From Pelargonium cotyledonis (taxonomy: Eukaryota; Streptophyta; Magnoliopsida; Geraniales; Geraniaceae), in contig JAYMTA010001175.1 of NCBI GenBank assembly GCA_036897625.1, positions 1 through 21,369 on the forward strand: 21,369 nt of DNA. The letters run 5' to 3'. The notes beneath the pieces are model-generated. The model was not told the DNA's origin. It made no database searches and was given only the letters and a program-made list of their open reading frames with translations. A program made the position numbers and the translations under genes. Positions 20,273 through 21,369 of this stretch are shown one piece after another (the stretch's first letter is position 1; every line of letters begins with the position of its first letter).

Positions 20273-20432
20273 GTTCAAAGGAGAAGGATTTTTTTTTCCG
20301 GATCGGTGGCATAAAGTATTGAGTTTTTTGTTTGGAAGGCGAGAAAATTCCTCTTTTGCAAAAGAAAGCTTTCCGGGAATCTGGTTTCTTTTTATTCACA
20401 ATCAGTGTCTCTGTTTGGCTTAAGCTTTAGAA

Positions 20433-21369
20433 ATGGCGGTGAAGGTAGCTACAACCTGTTTGCATTGGTCTCAACCAATTGTTCCTCGCTCTCCCTCCTC
20501 CTCCCAATCCCTAGCTTCCTCAACCTCAAGACGACAGACCCGCCGCGGCGACGCCGGAGCCGCTCTGGCGTTCCGGCACCTGCCGAGGCTGGACCGCTCG
20601 GCTCTGTTCGGAGACACGAAATCGAGAATGCGAACAGTAAAGAGAGCTTGTAGCGCCAGCTTGGACGCCTTCTCCGACGAAGAATTCTCCAAGCAGCTAC
20701 AGGAATTGGCTCTCAGATTCCAACTCTCCGACGGTAATGGCGACGACGACAACGACCACGCCCTGGATTCCGATTCAGATTTAAATTCAATTTCGAGATT
20801 CGTTTCTCATAATCATAAAACGCTTGAATTTCCGAATCCGGAGTTCGATTACCTGGAATCGCCGTGGCCGGAGATACACCACGAGCCGCCGGACTGGGTT
20901 GCGAGGGACGAGATCGTTCCGGCCAGCATCGAGCGGAAGGCGAACAGCGTGGACCTTCCTCTGTCGCTGAGAATAATCAAGAGGAAGATGCAATGGGAGG
21001 ACAGTTTCCGAGAAGCCGGAGAATCGGCATGTTGTTCGGTGAAGAAAGCGTTTTCGTCGATGGTGTTCATGATTCGCGAGCTCCAGAGCTACGCGCTGCA
21101 CATGCGAGAGGCTCTGTTCTACGAAGATCTTCAGGGAATTCTGGCGCGCGTGCAGAAAGAGCTCAACGCCTCTTTCGTCTGGCTCTTTCAACAGGTCTTC
21201 TCGCACACCCCTACTCTCATGGTGTACGTAATGATCCTACTCGCCAACTTCACCGTCCATTCCATGGCCTGCAACGCCGCCATTGCAGCCTCTCTCCCCC
21301 CGGCGACCGCAACAGAGTCTGTTTCCGTATTCGTCGACAAGGAAGACCACCACAGCCCCCACAAATTGG
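20433..21369 (+). CDS. Probable plastid TPR-like family protein (5' part)
   Basis: An uninterrupted frame of 312 codons runs off the right edge. The first 40-60 residues (MAVKVATTCLHWSQPIVPRS onward) are rich in Ser, Arg and Ala, as in a chloroplast transit peptide. An acidic low-complexity patch follows (GDDDNDHALDSDSD, about 103-116). Further on, SVKKAFSSMVFMIRELQS, MREALFYEDLQGILARVQKE and ASFVWLFQQVFSHTPTLMVY (about 204-265) lead into a hydrophobic, probably membrane-spanning segment (about 260-285). I associate this block from memory with a plant-specific group of TPR-like superfamily proteins; the TPR repeats themselves would lie beyond the window. The molecular function is not known to me. 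GC content rises sharply at the ATG, supporting it as coding. The start is the first ATG of the predicted spliced leader exon and has a purine at -3. Confidence 0.72.
   Translation, partial: MAVKVATTCLHWSQPIVPRSPSSSQSLASSTSRRQTRRGDAGAALAFRHLPRLDRSALFGDTKSRMRTVKRACSASLDAFSDEEFSKQLQELALRFQLSDGNGDDDNDHALDSDSDLNSISRFVSHNHKTLEFPNPEFDYLESPWPEIHHEPPDWVARDEIVPASIERKANSVDLPLSLRIIKRKMQWEDSFREAGESACCSVKKAFSSMVFMIRELQSYALHMREALFYEDLQGILARVQKELNASFVWLFQQVFSHTPTLMVYVMILLANFTVHSMACNAAIAASLPPATATESVSVFVDKEDHHSPHKL

Noticed and set aside
20471..21206. Antisense open frames opposite the right-hand gene
   Set aside because: They mirror the GC-rich coding exon on the plus strand and have no recognisable products.
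1..21369. CRISPR arrays, bacterial operons or viral insertions
   Set aside because: The window is eukaryotic in structure throughout; no regular spaced repeats, prokaryotic gene layout or viral gene was seen.

Overview
The window looks like nuclear DNA of a dicot plant. It is AT-rich, the genes are split by many short GT-AG introns, there are large transposon-bearing intergenic spaces, and every recognisable protein is a plant nuclear gene (two are probably chloroplast-targeted). The exact species cannot be read from the sequence; an asterid is possible but unproven.

Layout, left to right. (1) 1-738, minus strand: the 5' end of a plastid anthranilate synthase alpha-subunit gene (first two exons, cut by the window edge). 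(2) 739-3489: a divergent intergenic space with a few repeats, a palindrome and a GC-rich island of unknown origin. (3) 3490-8241, plus strand: a complete five-exon gene for the 60S ribosomal stalk protein P0 (318 aa). Its intron 1 holds degenerate tandem repeats that include a copy of its own exon 1 end and splice donor. Its intron 2 holds a 1,678-bp Mutator-like element with long terminal inverted repeats, an exact 9-bp target duplication and a captured, antisense-oriented piece of a plant nucleotidyltransferase gene (a Pack-MULE). (4) 8242-8958: a short convergent spacer. (5) 8959-13086, minus strand: a complete 16-exon CDC6 replication-licensing gene (525 aa), with two E2F-type sites and a cluster of site II motifs upstream. 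(6) 13400-19960: about 6.5 kb of gene-poor DNA with two related Stowaway-type MITEs, a hairpin cassette, microsatellites and G-boxes. (7) 20433-21369, plus strand: the 5' part of a probable plastid protein of a plant TPR-like family, with a predicted 5'UTR intron, cut by the right edge.

The genes are unrelated housekeeping or growth functions (tryptophan synthesis, translation, DNA replication licensing, an organellar protein) and do not form a pathway. The least ordinary part is the RPP0 gene, whose first two introns have been remodelled by tandem amplification and by a gene-capturing transposon. All exon borders were assigned by hand from GT-AG signals, reading frame and family similarity; no search was run.
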